A stretch of DNA of 64,000 nt from Alteribacter aurantiacus DSM 18675. Its GTDB lineage: Bacteria > Bacillota > Bacilli > Bacillales > Salisediminibacteriaceae. The stretch covers positions 868,001 to 932,000 of the forward strand of contig NZ_KE386941.1 in NCBI RefSeq assembly GCF_000429705.1, read 5' to 3'. Position numbers and translations under genes: made by a program. Positions within the stretch are counted from its first letter, which is position 1. Each line of letters starts with the position of its first letter. A model generated the notes under the pieces. That model worked only from the letters and a program-made list of their open reading frames with translations, did no database searches and had not been told where the DNA came from. Below, one piece after another: positions 1-8,509 of this stretch.

Positions 1-995
1 GACGCTGCTTGTGACGTACTTCCACTTGCATCGTCTGTGGAGAAAGACTGAGTATCTTTATTAAATGGAAGGTTGGTAATGAAAGGTGTTATATCTACGT
101 CGTGTACACTTCTTCCATCTTCCGCTTTTATTTTAACGGCGCTTTGTTCGGTCAATACATATTCCCGTCCGTCCTCTAAAATGTGATTGTAAACGCCTCT
201 TTCAATCGCCTTTAACAATGTGCTTTTCCCGTGATAACCGCCACCTGCAATGAGAGTGATCCCTTGGGGTATTGCCATACCGGTGATGGTGCTACCATCA
301 GGTAAGTGAACTGTGTGTTCAAACGCATCTGGAGAATGAAAAGGGACTGCATCTTTTAAAGGTTTATTACTTACCCCGCTTTCCCTTGGAAGGATAGATC
401 CATTAGCAATGAAAGAAACAATGTTATGTTTTTTCATGTCTTTTCTGATCGCTTCTTGATTGTCTGCAAGGATCACGTAGTCTTTTACTTTAGTGTTAGT
501 AATCTTTTCTAACGCATTAGTTACAATTACAGGTACAGTGTGGGTTAAGAGAGTTGCCGCGTCTTTTCCTCTGATTCTTCTACCATTAGCAGGTAGACCA
601 ATACTTAACCGAATGTCGATTTGATGAGGATTGACATTGACCGCTGTTCGATCAAGAACTTCTTGACCAGGTGAGTCAATGACAACCAAACCTCCTTTTC
701 CGGTTCCCATTCTTGGTACTTGTTTTTTCTTAATTTCCTTGTTCACAAAGCGAGCGATCATATCTTCCACAGCTATTTTACGAACGTCGGTCGATAAACA
801 GTCGGTCGATCGTTTTTCATGAGAAAAAGGAACAACTACCCTGACTTTAGAAGGGGAAGCAAACGGATCTCCTTGAACGTAATCAATATGTAAAGTGAAA
901 TCTCTTTCTTTATAAGATCCTTGAATGGACTTTAGCATTTTATAGCTCTTCCCATCCATTTGTGTAAGCTTTTTTCTAAGTTCATCCATTGGCAT
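1..995 (-). CDS. ABC-class predicted ATPase (PF09818/COG3044 type), 3' end outside window
   Basis: This is an open frame on the minus strand that starts at an ATG at 995-993 and runs off the left edge without a stop, so about 331 codons are seen. An AAAGGAGTG ribosome binding site lies just upstream. Around residues 245-260 there is a clear P-loop, GGGYHGKSTLLKA, in the form typical of the predicted ATPases of the ABC class. The early part contains the family's conserved GxGKGG..IDSPGQEVL and RLSIGLPANGRRIRGK blocks. The cellular role of this family is not established; members are soluble and their substrates are unknown. It is divergent from the DUF4397 gene at 1158. The family call is from motif recognition and is fairly sure; the C-terminal part with Walker B cannot be examined. 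Confidence 0.85.
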   Translation of the reverse strand, partial: MPMDELRKKLTQMDGKSYKMLKSIQGSYKERDFTLHIDYVQGDPFASPSKVRVVVPFSHEKRSTDCLSTDVRKIAVEDMIARFVNKEIKKKQVPRMGTGKGGLVVIDSPGQEVLDRTAVNVNPHQIDIRLSIGLPANGRRIRGKDAATLLTHTVPVIVTNALEKITNTKVKDYVILADNQEAIRKDMKKHNIVSFIANGSILPRESGVSNKPLKDAVPFHSPDAFEHTVHLPDGSTITGMAIPQGITLIAGGGYHGKSTLLKAIERGVYNHILEDGREYVLTEQSAVKIKAEDGRSVHDVDITPFITNLPFNKDTQSFSTDDASGSTSQAA

Positions 996-1157
996 GAATA
1001 GCACACTCCTTTAAAACGGTACTAATTAACATTAAATCATAAGTGGTTAAATTAACAAAATCCTCTCCGAAGTTAAAAGGCTCCCTGATAAAAAGAATAA
1101 TTATCCAGTGTAAAGGAGACATTATGGTTGTAAAAAATGAAAAGGAGATTGATCATC

Positions 1158-1835
1158 ATGAAAAAATGGGTTGTATTAAGCTTCGCGTTTATGATTGCTT
1201 TATTATCAATGGGTGCAAGCGTGACACAAGGAGAAGCAAGTGAGGGATTTGTAAGAGCAATCCACGCGTCTCCGGATGCTCCAGCAGTCGACATCTATGT
1301 AAATAAAGATAAGGTTTTAGAAAGTGTAACGTTTAAAGATGTGAGTGACTACTTGCCGCTACAAGAAGGTGCTTACAACGTTCGCATTTTTCCAGAGGGG
1401 GCAAATCCTAAAAAAGATGAAGCCGTCATTGAAAAAAATGTAGAAGTTAAAGCAGGGCAAGCATATACGCTGGCTGCTGTCGGTCCTCTTAATCAATTGG
1501 ATTTGGTAGCAGTAGGAGATGCTTTGGAGCCAGTAGAAGGTAAAGTAAAAGTAAGAGCAGCGCATTTTTCACCGGATGCTCCAGCAGTCGATATTGTTGC
1601 CGCACCGGATACAATCTTGTTTGAGAATGTAAGCTTCCCTCAGGTGAGTGATTATCTTGAAGTGGATGCAGGAACAGTAAACCTAGAAGTAAGACCGACT
1701 GGATCTGAAGATACTGTATTCCAAGTACCAAACGTAGGTCTTGAAGAAGGATCTGTATACTCTGCATTTGCTGTAGGTCAGCTCGAAGGAGAGCCGGCAT
1801 TCGATATTATTCTTGTGAAAGATGCCATACAATAA
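1158..1835 (+). CDS. Secreted DUF4397 domain protein
   Basis: The product has 225 residues. I chose the ATG at 1158 because AAAGGAG sits 11 bases upstream and the protein then begins with a classic signal peptide (MKKWVVLSFAFMIALL, predicted cut near residue 26-28). The mature part contains two repeats of the DUF4397 core: RAIHASPDAPAVDIYV near residue 33 and RAAHFSPDAPAVDIV near residue 133. Each is followed by a YL(P/E)...G.YNV/VNLEVRP segment. DUF4397 proteins are extracellular beta-sandwich-like proteins of unknown function. There is no sortase motif or membrane anchor, so it is probably released or loosely wall bound. It stands alone between the divergent ATPase and a dispersed repeat. 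Confidence 0.85.
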   Translation: MKKWVVLSFAFMIALLSMGASVTQGEASEGFVRAIHASPDAPAVDIYVNKDKVLESVTFKDVSDYLPLQEGAYNVRIFPEGANPKKDEAVIEKNVEVKAGQAYTLAAVGPLNQLDLVAVGDALEPVEGKVKVRAAHFSPDAPAVDIVAAPDTILFENVSFPQVSDYLEVDAGTVNLEVRPTGSEDTVFQVPNVGLEEGSVYSAFAVGQLEGEPAFDIILVKDAIQ

Positions 1836-1844
1836 ACGTTTTTA

Positions 1845-2059
1845 GAGGTTAGGACAAATAGAATGTGTTTTGTAAAGAATCCAAACAATGAACGAGCGTT
1901 GCGTATGAAATGTGATCTCGAAAGCGAAGGGGAGGCCCTCGTAGTTCGCGTAACGAGGAGGGTAGCCCAGCTAGCGGGGTATATTTCAACAGTCATACGA
2001 ATAGGATCGCGAATTGTTTGTACGGATTCTCTTACTTAAAACACGTTTGTCCTAGCCTC
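1845..2059. repeat. Dispersed inverted-repeat-ended element, copy A
   Basis: The left end GAGGTTAGGACAAA and the right end TTTGTCCTAGCCTC are inverted repeats. Further inside, AATCCAAACA and TGTACGGATT also pair imperfectly. The interior has GC-rich stems and a GGTATATTTCAACA segment that resembles the GTATATTTCAGAAGC of copy B. No open frame is present. It fills most of the 1836-2279 gap. It may act as a terminator for the DUF4397 gene. It is noncoding, related to the elements at 3467 and 35925. Confidence 0.6.
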
Positions 2060-2279
2060 ATTTTATTTTGGGTTCCTCTTAATAAATGAGACCTTCTCCT
2101 AAAACTCCAATGGTTTCGTTATGAACCAACAATTGATCTTAGAATGAAAAACCGCACAAAACGACAAAATAAAGGTCTGTAGTTGGTTTGTTACGCAAAT
2201 GTCATCGGAAATTCGTTGTTTTGTGTCGAGAATATGTTTATCATAAAAGTAATAATGAAGAGACAAAGGTGATAGCACC

Positions 2280-3407
2280 ATGAAAGCCAGCACTTATTTC
2301 ATAATAATGATCCTACTTTTCCTAGTTTTACTTCCTAAATATTATATCGCAGCAGAGCCTAACCTTTTGCATAGTGAAGCTGCTGTTGTTATTGATCGCC
2401 AAACAGGGGAGATCCTTTACGAAAAAAATGCGGAACAAACCATGTATCCGGCAAGCATAACAAAAATCATTACTGCTATTGTTGCTCTTGAAGAAGCTGA
2501 ATTGTCAGAAGATGTGAGCGTCAGTTTCGATGCCGTAAATGTTATAGGCACTCGAGTATATTTATTGGAAGGTGAAGTCTTATCATTGGAGCAGCTACTG
2601 TTAGGTGTGATGGTAAGTTCGGGGAACGACGCAGCTATTGCTATTGCAGAGCACGTGGACGGTTCAGTCGACGCTTTCTCTACACGAATGAACAAATTCG
2701 TTCAAGAAAAAGTAGGTGTGGACAATTCGAACTTCACAAACCCTCACGGATTATTCGAAGAAGAGCATGTAACCACGGCACTAGATATGGCTAAGATTGC
2801 AGCTTACGCTATGAACAATGAAGATTTCAGAACGATTGTAGGGACAAAAAGTTTGGATTGGAAAGGGGAAGGTTGGGAAACAACGCTTTTCAATCATCAT
2901 GATCTTATGAGACAAAACGAACATATTACAGGTGTCAAAAATGGATTTGTCCAGCGTTCTGGATATACATTAGTGACGTCTGCTTTTGATGGGGATACGG
3001 AAGTAGTAGTAGTTACGTTGAATTCTCCTAACAGGCATCTTGCATACGAGGATACAAATAAATTAATTGATTATAGTTTGGGAAAGTTTGAAACAAAGAC
3101 AATTAATCTTACCGGAGAAGATTTATTAATCGATTACATTTTACCAGATGAACTTTTTGTCACTTCATACAAAGGGGAAACAATCGAATATGAAGTCATG
3201 GATGAAGGCATTATTAAGGTTACAGGGGAAGAGAAAAGGGAAATTGCAAACGTTGATTTAGAGAAACGATATTTAACCAACCTTCCTTCTTACATTATTC
3301 CTTCTCATAAAGAATCAAAGGTTGCGAAAAAGTCGGTTCCAATCGGATACGAACGATTTGCAAGGTGGTTTATCTTGAGTGGATTTACTAAGTGGAGTAT
3401 AGAGTAA
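2280..3407 (+). CDS. D-alanyl-D-alanine carboxypeptidase family protein (peptidase S11)
   Basis: The 375-residue product has an N-terminal hydrophobic signal (residues 5-24) and the S11 penicillin-binding fold. SITK at 59-62 holds the nucleophile Ser59 and Lys62, and SGN is at 114-116. The third motif reads GVKNGF at about 218-223, so the usual KTG is KNG here. Family enzymes trim the terminal D-Ala from peptidoglycan stem peptides outside the membrane. The region after residue 270 matches the beta-rich C-terminal domain of DacF-like proteins. No clear amphipathic anchor is seen at the very end. Start: ATG at 2280 after AAAGGTGAT. It is monocistronic and followed by a terminator. It resembles DacB/DacF types, but I cannot assign a single orthologue. 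Confidence 0.85.
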   Translation: MKASTYFIIMILLFLVLLPKYYIAAEPNLLHSEAAVVIDRQTGEILYEKNAEQTMYPASITKIITAIVALEEAELSEDVSVSFDAVNVIGTRVYLLEGEVLSLEQLLLGVMVSSGNDAAIAIAEHVDGSVDAFSTRMNKFVQEKVGVDNSNFTNPHGLFEEEHVTTALDMAKIAAYAMNNEDFRTIVGTKSLDWKGEGWETTLFNHHDLMRQNEHITGVKNGFVQRSGYTLVTSAFDGDTEVVVVTLNSPNRHLAYEDTNKLIDYSLGKFETKTINLTGEDLLIDYILPDELFVTSYKGETIEYEVMDEGIIKVTGEEKREIANVDLEKRYLTNLPSYIIPSHKESKVAKKSVPIGYERFARWFILSGFTKWSIE

Positions 3408-3408
3408 T

Positions 3409-3443
3409 TGAGGATGACGAGCAATCTGTTATCCTCTTTTTTT
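3409..3443 (+). terminator. Intrinsic terminator after the S11 peptidase gene
   Basis: GAGGATGAC pairs with GTTATCCTC around a short loop and is followed by a run of T, directly after the stop codon at 3407. Confidence 0.8.
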
Positions 3444-3466
3444 GCTCTAACACAAAATAGAAGAAC

Positions 3467-3826
3467 GAGGTTAGGAATTAAAGTAAGTGTTCAAGGCGGA
3501 ATCCGAACCATTTGCTAGCAGAGTGGATGAGATATACGCTCCTGCGGGAAGAAAAGCGAAGGTGAGACCCAGCAGTGACGAGCGTTAACATCTTGAGCGT
3601 CAAGTTGCTACGACGCAGACGTCTCGAAGCATATGCATGTAGAGGAAGAAGCACGCTCTTCGAAGGCATTGAAAAGTTAAAGATCAAACTTTTTCAGTGC
3701 CTTCGTCGTGCACGAGGAGGCTCAACCGCCTCCTGGGGAAAGTGAAGTATATTTCAGAAGCGGCTTGTTTCCACCGCATACCTTTGTTCGGATTTCCATT
3801 CATAACCATACTTATGCCACAGCCTC
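3467..3826. repeat. Dispersed inverted-repeat-ended element, copy B
   Basis: The left end CGAGGTTAGGAATTAAAGTA and the reverse complement of the right end (CGAGGCTGTGGCATAAGTAT) match imperfectly, and both arms reach an ATCCGAAC block about 40 bases in. The interior contains CTCCTGCGGG, GGTGAGACCC, GCAGACGTCT, GAGGAAGAAGCACG and GTATATTTCAGAAGCGGC, segments of a kind I associate with dispersed repeats in Bacillaceae. A separate hairpin (3661-3705) is nested inside. There is no open frame. Part of the interior recurs at 53369-53411. Confidence 0.6.
3661..3705. repeat. Hairpin repeat with AAAGATC loop, copy 1
   Basis: CGAAGGCATTGAAAAGTT pairs with AACTTTTTCAGTGCCTTCG around the loop AAAGATCA. 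The same core and loop occur at 50541 and 55791, and a worn copy lies at 26237. This copy sits inside the larger element at 3467-3826. Confidence 0.75.
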
Positions 3827-3940
3827 GATGAGGTAGAGCGTCTTTGTCACTGAGAAGTGAAAAAATGGAGTTAAGAGTAATCCTCCTTTACTGAATTTAT
3901 TCAGTGCAAAACTGTTATAGAAACATGACTAACCTTATCC

Positions 3941-4159
3941 TTACATTTCCTTTAATTGAGAAAGCATTCGTTTGTACTCTTCTTCGTTTATAAACATAGC
4001 TCCGGTCCAATTTTGTTCAATCCATTGCCTCAATTCATATGAGGAATTAAACACTTCTCCCGATGTATCCGATTTTCGGATCATATATCTCCCGTTGTCC
4101 TCATCGCAAGTTACTTCACAAGGGTATGCACTATCTTCACTATGTAACTGGAAATCCAT
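3941..4159 (-). CDS. Small conserved-looking hypothetical protein
   Basis: The longest frame begins at 4177, but GGAGG at about 4172 is placed correctly for the ATG at 4159, giving a 72-residue acidic protein that begins MDFQLHSEDS. It contains two cysteines in a PCEVTCDEDNGRY segment, an E(L)RQWIEQNW motif and a short basic C-terminus. There is no signal peptide or membrane segment. I do not recognise a named family. The reading frame with its own ribosome binding site and a protein-like composition supports a real gene. It lies alone, convergent with the dispersed element on its 3' side. Confidence 0.55.
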   Translation of the reverse strand: MDFQLHSEDSAYPCEVTCDEDNGRYMIRKSDTSGEVFNSSYELRQWIEQNWTGAMFINEEEYKRMLSQLKEM

Positions 4160-4522
4160 ATGTTCATTCGCCTCCATCTTATATCTATGTTTAGTCTAAT
4201 ACTTAAACGTAAGACTTCTTTATTGTTATAGGATCACCAGAAAAATCAGGTTTACACAAATGTGTTAAATAATTCAATGTCCCGTGCTGAAGATCCAAAG
4301 GTTACATGATATTGAGACATATAGTGATTGAACGTAGCGTTTGCCTTTATCACTTTGGATGAGTGAAAAGTATATCTTGCGGACTTTCTTTTCGTTTCTG
4401 AAATAATGGAAGTAAATTGGAAATTATTTGTTTACATAAGAACGTAGCGGTAAGGGGTTTTTCTTATTATAATAATAAGAGAAGTCGAATTTTTCCGATA
4501 AAGATGTGGAGGGCTGTTCACC
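4160..4522. other. Intergenic region, 363 bases
   Basis: It holds the upstream regions of the small minus gene and the esterase. TTTACACAAATGTGTTAAA near 4250-4268 is a short imperfect palindrome. TTATTATAATAATAA near 4463-4480 contains a -10-like TATAAT for the plus-strand gene, but I could not place a convincing -35. No open frame with a ribosome binding site was found. Confidence 0.4.
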
Positions 4523-5695
4523 ATGAGATGGGCTAAGCGTATTTTACAAAACTTAGTACTTCTAAGCTCGTTAGCATTAGCTGTTGTTTTGATCTCTGTA
4601 GCAGTTGCTGTTTATCTGTGGCAGTCCACTGATGCAGGGCGATTACCTGCTAAAACGGCTGTCGTTTTGCATGCCATTAATAATAATTTGGTTACGCTTG
4701 ATATTGATATACGACCTCCACGAATTGTAAGTGGAGGTGGGGGAGGAAGTCCTTTACTCCGTGAAGACTTATACGTTCCTGTAGTGGGAGACGTTCAAGT
4801 TCCTGTAAGAATTTATCGCCCTAAAGGGGAAGGACCTTATCCGATTGTGATGTATTATCATGGTGGTGCCTTTATGGAAGGGTATGGAAGTATTGAGACA
4901 CATGATAACATCGTTCGTTCGTTGGCCACAAGAACAAATAGTGTAGTCATTAGTGTTGGGTATCGTGTCGCACCTGAACACATCTTCCCGGCTGCGGTTG
5001 AAGATAGCTACGCGGCACTAAAATGGGCGCAAAAAAATGCAGATACCTTTAACGGTGATCCTAATACAATTAGTGTTGCAGGAGATAGTGCCGGAGGGAA
5101 TATTGCTACAGTAATGACATTAATGGCAAGAGATCGCCAAGGACCGGATCTTACTTCCCAAGTGTTATTCTATCCTCTCACAACGTTTCAAGATGTGGAG
5201 CTTCGTTCACGGGAAGTGTACGATAGTGGCTATTACTTGTTATCCCGGCAAGTCATGTATCGGGCGAGAGATTTGTATACACCTGAGGAAATGATGTGGG
5301 GCAACCCCTATACTTCGCCACTCCAAGCGGATAATTTAGAAGATTTACCGCCCACACTCATTATCACAGCTGAGTTTGACCCTCTCCGTGATGAAGGGGA
5401 AGCATATGCAAAACGGTTGGCTGATTCGGGTGTCCATGTAAGAGCAACGAGGTATCGCGGTGTGATGCACGGGTTTGTCTCTTTCTATGAAGTGATGCAA
5501 AGCGGAAGGTATGGTTTACAAGAGGCATCTAGCTTTTTAAGGCAGGCTCACGGGGGAGTACTCCAAGAAAGTCCGTACCAACTGCAAGTTCGACAATCTC
5601 CGCAAGGTATTGATCGTATGAGAGAGCAGGCTGAAGCGTTTGCGATTGCTGCTTATTTATTGGGCAGAACAGGAGCAAACCTTTTAAATCCTTAA
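4523..5695 (+). CDS. Membrane-anchored alpha/beta hydrolase (HSL-type esterase/lipase)
   Basis: The 390-residue product has a hydrophobic N-terminal helix (about residues 10-33), then an extracellular-looking catalytic domain. The hormone-sensitive-lipase signature is present: YYHGGAF near 111-117 for the oxyanion hole, and GDSAGGN near 187-193 with the nucleophile Ser. The third acid sits in AEFDPLRDEG near 285, and the catalytic His is in VMHGF near 316. The family hydrolyses short-chain carboxylic esters; the natural substrate here is unknown. A glycine run (SGGGGGS) lies between the anchor and the hydrolase domain. About 60 residues follow the catalytic His, longer than usual. ATG 4523 follows GGAGGG. 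The next gene begins 27 bases later, so the two are likely cotranscribed. Confidence 0.88.
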   Translation: MRWAKRILQNLVLLSSLALAVVLISVAVAVYLWQSTDAGRLPAKTAVVLHAINNNLVTLDIDIRPPRIVSGGGGGSPLLREDLYVPVVGDVQVPVRIYRPKGEGPYPIVMYYHGGAFMEGYGSIETHDNIVRSLATRTNSVVISVGYRVAPEHIFPAAVEDSYAALKWAQKNADTFNGDPNTISVAGDSAGGNIATVMTLMARDRQGPDLTSQVLFYPLTTFQDVELRSREVYDSGYYLLSRQVMYRARDLYTPEEMMWGNPYTSPLQADNLEDLPPTLIITAEFDPLRDEGEAYAKRLADSGVHVRATRYRGVMHGFVSFYEVMQSGRYGLQEASSFLRQAHGGVLQESPYQLQVRQSPQGIDRMREQAEAFAIAAYLLGRTGANLLNP

Positions 5696-5722
5696 GGACA
5701 TATTGAGAGTAGGAGAGATAAG

Positions 5723-6226
5723 ATGAGATCAGCCTTTTTTGCGAGACTCTTGGCCATTGGACAAGCCTTATTCACGGTCGGTTACTTTAGTTACATGTTT
5801 TATATCGCTTTTTCATGGGGATTTACCCCACGAATTATTCAAATCCTTGTAACAGATAGTATTTACTTGTTTTTTTTAATTAGTTCAGTCGGCTTGTTCC
5901 TATTCAAATCGTGGGGATGGTGGGTGACTGTCATCCTTTATGGAAAGCTACTTTTAAGTAAAGTCATTGGTGCGGGTAGCGAATGGTTTTTACTTCTCAC
6001 AGGTACGATTGCGGAGCGATGGCAGTGGGGAATGTTTTTTGCTGATTTTTTTATTATGCTATTGTACGTACTGGTTCTTGTCGTTCTTTTTACAAAGCAA
6101 AGAGAGAAGTTTAAGATCGAGGACAGAGGTGTGAGGTTGGCGGTTCTTGTTTGTGTCGGTGTGGTTCTTTTGTATTCGCTCTACTTTATCGCCGCGCTGT
6201 GGTTGATCATTCAACTAGGGGTGTAA
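5723..6226 (+). CDS. Hypothetical membrane protein with four transmembrane helices
   Basis: The 167-residue protein has hydrophobic helices at about 8-30, 40-66, 98-122 and 136-162, and a basic loop (KQREKFK) between the last two. The start at 5723 follows AGGAGAG. I recognise no family. It follows the esterase gene by 27 bases and ends just before a strong terminator, so the two probably form one transcript. Confidence 0.7.
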   Translation: MRSAFFARLLAIGQALFTVGYFSYMFYIAFSWGFTPRIIQILVTDSIYLFFLISSVGLFLFKSWGWWVTVILYGKLLLSKVIGAGSEWFLLLTGTIAERWQWGMFFADFFIMLLYVLVLVVLFTKQREKFKIEDRGVRLAVLVCVGVVLLYSLYFIAALWLIIQLGV

Positions 6227-6228
6227 AT

Positions 6229-6280
6229 AAAAGGATGGCCGCTTAGGTGCTGAAACACCTAAGCGGCCATCCTTTTTTAA
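6229..6280 (+). terminator. Intrinsic terminator, 21-bp perfect stem
   Basis: AAAAGGATGGCCGCTTAGGT and its exact complement flank a CTGAAA loop (arms 6229-6249 and 6256-6276), followed by T residues. It closes the esterase/membrane protein unit. Confidence 0.95.
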
Positions 6281-6439
6281 ATTGCATTTAAAATAAGTTG
6301 AAGGTTGAATGGAACCTTTTTTCACAAACGTCATGTTCAGTTGTTAAGGAACTTGTATGTGCAGGCGGATACTGTTAGACTTTTTTAATAATGAACGATG
6401 TTTATTCAAGTATCGTGTGATTAAAGGGGATGCAAGAAG

Positions 6440-7597
6440 ATGGAACATAAATTAAACACCCGTGTGAAAAACATTCAAATTTCAGGAATCAGGCAGTTCT
6501 TTAACAGAGTTGCAGCGTTTCCTGATGCCGTACAACTCACGTTAGGTCAACCTGATTTCAGTACACCTGAACACATTAAGGAAGCTGCAAAAACGGCAAT
6601 AGATCATAATTATACTCGGTATACAAAAAACCAAGGTGATGATGAACTTGTAGAAGCTGCTGCTGCCTTTGTGAAAAAGAAATATGAGCTTAACTACAAC
6701 CCTAAAGACGAAGTGATTACAACAGTCGGTGCATCCGAAGCCATTGATATTACGATGAGGACCATCCTTGAAGAGGGGGATGAAGTAATCTTGCCAGGGC
6801 CTGTTTATCCGGCCTATGAACCGATTATTCGCTTGTGCGGAGCTGTACCTGTATATGTAGATACGACTGACTCTGGTTTTAAGATAACGCCTGATAAATT
6901 AAAGCAGGCTTTGTCTGAGAAGACGAAAGCGGTGATGCTTCCATACCCCTCGAACCCGACAGGCGTGACATTAACACGAGAAGAGCTCGACAAGTTAGGT
7001 ATTGTACTGAAAGAAAAAGAGATATTTATCATTGCTGACGAGATTTATTCAGAGCTTAATTTCGAAGGGAAGCATTATTCTATTGCCAATGTTCATGGTA
7101 TGAAAGAAAAGACGATCGTGATCAATGGGGTTTCAAAGTCTCACTCCATGACAGGATGGCGGATTGGTTTTGTGTTCGGTCCAAAACCAATTGTAAAACA
7201 CATCTTAAAGGTTCATCAATATAATGTGAGTTGCCCGTCTTCCATTTCGCAAAAAGCAGCTACACAGGCTTTGACTGTAGGAATGAATGATGCAACTCCA
7301 ATGAAAAACGAATACATGAAGCGCCGTGATTATATGTATAAGAGGCTAAAGGAAATTGGACTTGATGTTGAATACCCAAAGGGAGCTTTTTATATTTTTC
7401 CGTCTATAAAAAAGTCGGGCATGAGTTCTTTTGAATTTGCCATAAACTTACTCGAAGAAAATCAATTGGCAGTTGTACCGGGAAACGCTTTTTCGGATTA
7501 TGGTGAAGGGTACATTAGACTCTCATATGCGTATTCAATGGACAACCTTGAAGAAGCCTTAAACCGGTTGGAGCTTTTTTGGCATAAACATACGTAA
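6440..7597 (+). CDS. patA: Class I aminotransferase PatA
   Basis: The 385-residue protein closely follows B. subtilis aminotransferase A over its whole length (MEHxLN start, TLGQPDFSTPEH, LPYPSNPTGVT). The PLP lysine lies in NGVSKSHSMTGWRIGF near residue 233. ADEIYSEL gives the Asp that pairs with the pyridine nitrogen, and a C-terminal Arg lies in YIRLSYA. PatA is a cytosolic PLP enzyme, assigned to N-acetyl-L,L-2,6-diaminopimelate transamination and related reactions in the lysine/meso-diaminopimelate pathway. ATG 6440 follows AAAGGGGAT. The ykqA gene follows by 18 bases, then the SRAP gene by 3, forming an apparent operon. Confidence 0.93.
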   Translation: MEHKLNTRVKNIQISGIRQFFNRVAAFPDAVQLTLGQPDFSTPEHIKEAAKTAIDHNYTRYTKNQGDDELVEAAAAFVKKKYELNYNPKDEVITTVGASEAIDITMRTILEEGDEVILPGPVYPAYEPIIRLCGAVPVYVDTTDSGFKITPDKLKQALSEKTKAVMLPYPSNPTGVTLTREELDKLGIVLKEKEIFIIADEIYSELNFEGKHYSIANVHGMKEKTIVINGVSKSHSMTGWRIGFVFGPKPIVKHILKVHQYNVSCPSSISQKAATQALTVGMNDATPMKNEYMKRRDYMYKRLKEIGLDVEYPKGAFYIFPSIKKSGMSSFEFAINLLEENQLAVVPGNAFSDYGEGYIRLSYAYSMDNLEEALNRLELFWHKHT

Positions 7598-7615
7598 TTG
7601 AAATGAGGGGAAACG

Positions 7616-8506
7616 ATGATACACAATCGATTGTTTGTATACGGTACGTTAAGAAAAGGTGCAGTGAATGATCATTTTCTTAAAGATGTTACGCGAATAA
7701 ATGAACAAGCATGGGTCAAAGGAGAACTATTTGACACAGAATTAGGCTACCCCGCCTATTCTATAGAAGGAGATGGGCGTGTCTACGGGGAGCTGTACGA
7801 CATCCCAGATCAGCTTTGGGATAAGTTACACGTACTTGAAGGATACGACGGGAGTAAGAACAGCTTATTTATCCCCGAGGAAGTAACTGTAACGACGGAT
7901 ACCGATCAAAAACAAGCATTCGTTTATGTAGCAGGAGATCCTTCCTTGTTGAAAAAGAAAATTTCACAATCTGATTGGATGCGTTTCTTATTTGAGGAGA
8001 AACTCGGTGAGACGTTTTATTATTTTGCATTCGGTTCTTGTATGGACAAGGAAAGAATGGAACAAGCGAATGCGGATCATTATTTTCATGAGATAACCGG
8101 AGCATGTCTCCCGGGCTATGAGCTTCGTTTTACGATCGCTTCACGAGTTGACGGAATGGGTAGAGCGGATATTGTAGAAGATGGAGGATATTCCGAAGGT
8201 CTTCTTTACCGAGTCAATCGAACGGGCCTTGATTATTTGTATAAAAGAGAAGGCGTGTTTACTGGTATGTATCGCCCAGCGGTGATTTCCGTTGAAGGGT
8301 TGGACAACAACCACTACACAAATGTACTCACGTTTTTAGTTTTGGATAAAAAAGAAGAAATGGCTCCACCAGATCATTATGCCAATGAAATTCTAAGGGG
8401 AGGCAATGGGTGGTTGACTGAAACGTACTTGGATCGTTTGAAGTTGAAAATTCAAAAGCTACAAGAAACAGAAGTATCCAACACCAACAAGACAAATGAG
8501 GTGTAA
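7616..8506 (+). CDS. ykqA: Tandem gamma-glutamylcyclotransferase-like protein YkqA
   Basis: The 296-residue protein has two GGCT-fold domains. The first (about 1-120) opens with LFVYGTLRKGAVNDHFL, the AIG2/GGACT form. The second (about 138-270) opens with YYFAFGSCMDKERM, the larger GGCT/ChaC-like form. Length and order match B. subtilis YkqA. The fold binds gamma-glutamyl compounds and releases 5-oxoproline in known members, but the substrate of YkqA proteins has not been settled. It is cytosolic with no signal peptide. ATG 7616 follows GAGGGGAAAC. It lies between patA and the SRAP gene in the same orientation. Confidence 0.88.
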   Translation: MIHNRLFVYGTLRKGAVNDHFLKDVTRINEQAWVKGELFDTELGYPAYSIEGDGRVYGELYDIPDQLWDKLHVLEGYDGSKNSLFIPEEVTVTTDTDQKQAFVYVAGDPSLLKKKISQSDWMRFLFEEKLGETFYYFAFGSCMDKERMEQANADHYFHEITGACLPGYELRFTIASRVDGMGRADIVEDGGYSEGLLYRVNRTGLDYLYKREGVFTGMYRPAVISVEGLDNNHYTNVLTFLVLDKKEEMAPPDHYANEILRGGNGWLTETYLDRLKLKIQKLQETEVSNTNKTNEV

Positions 8507-8509
8507 CCA

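Noticed and set aside
1124..1243. A 39-codon frame with AAAGGAG that overlaps the start of the DUF4397 gene in another register
   Set aside because: The overlapping gene has a signal peptide and conserved repeats. The small frame's product is unlike a real protein, so its site is probably accidental or part of the leader.
3478..3687. A 69-codon frame on the minus strand inside the dispersed element at 3467
   Set aside because: The sequence is repeat-derived, lacks a ribosome binding site and encodes no recognisable protein.
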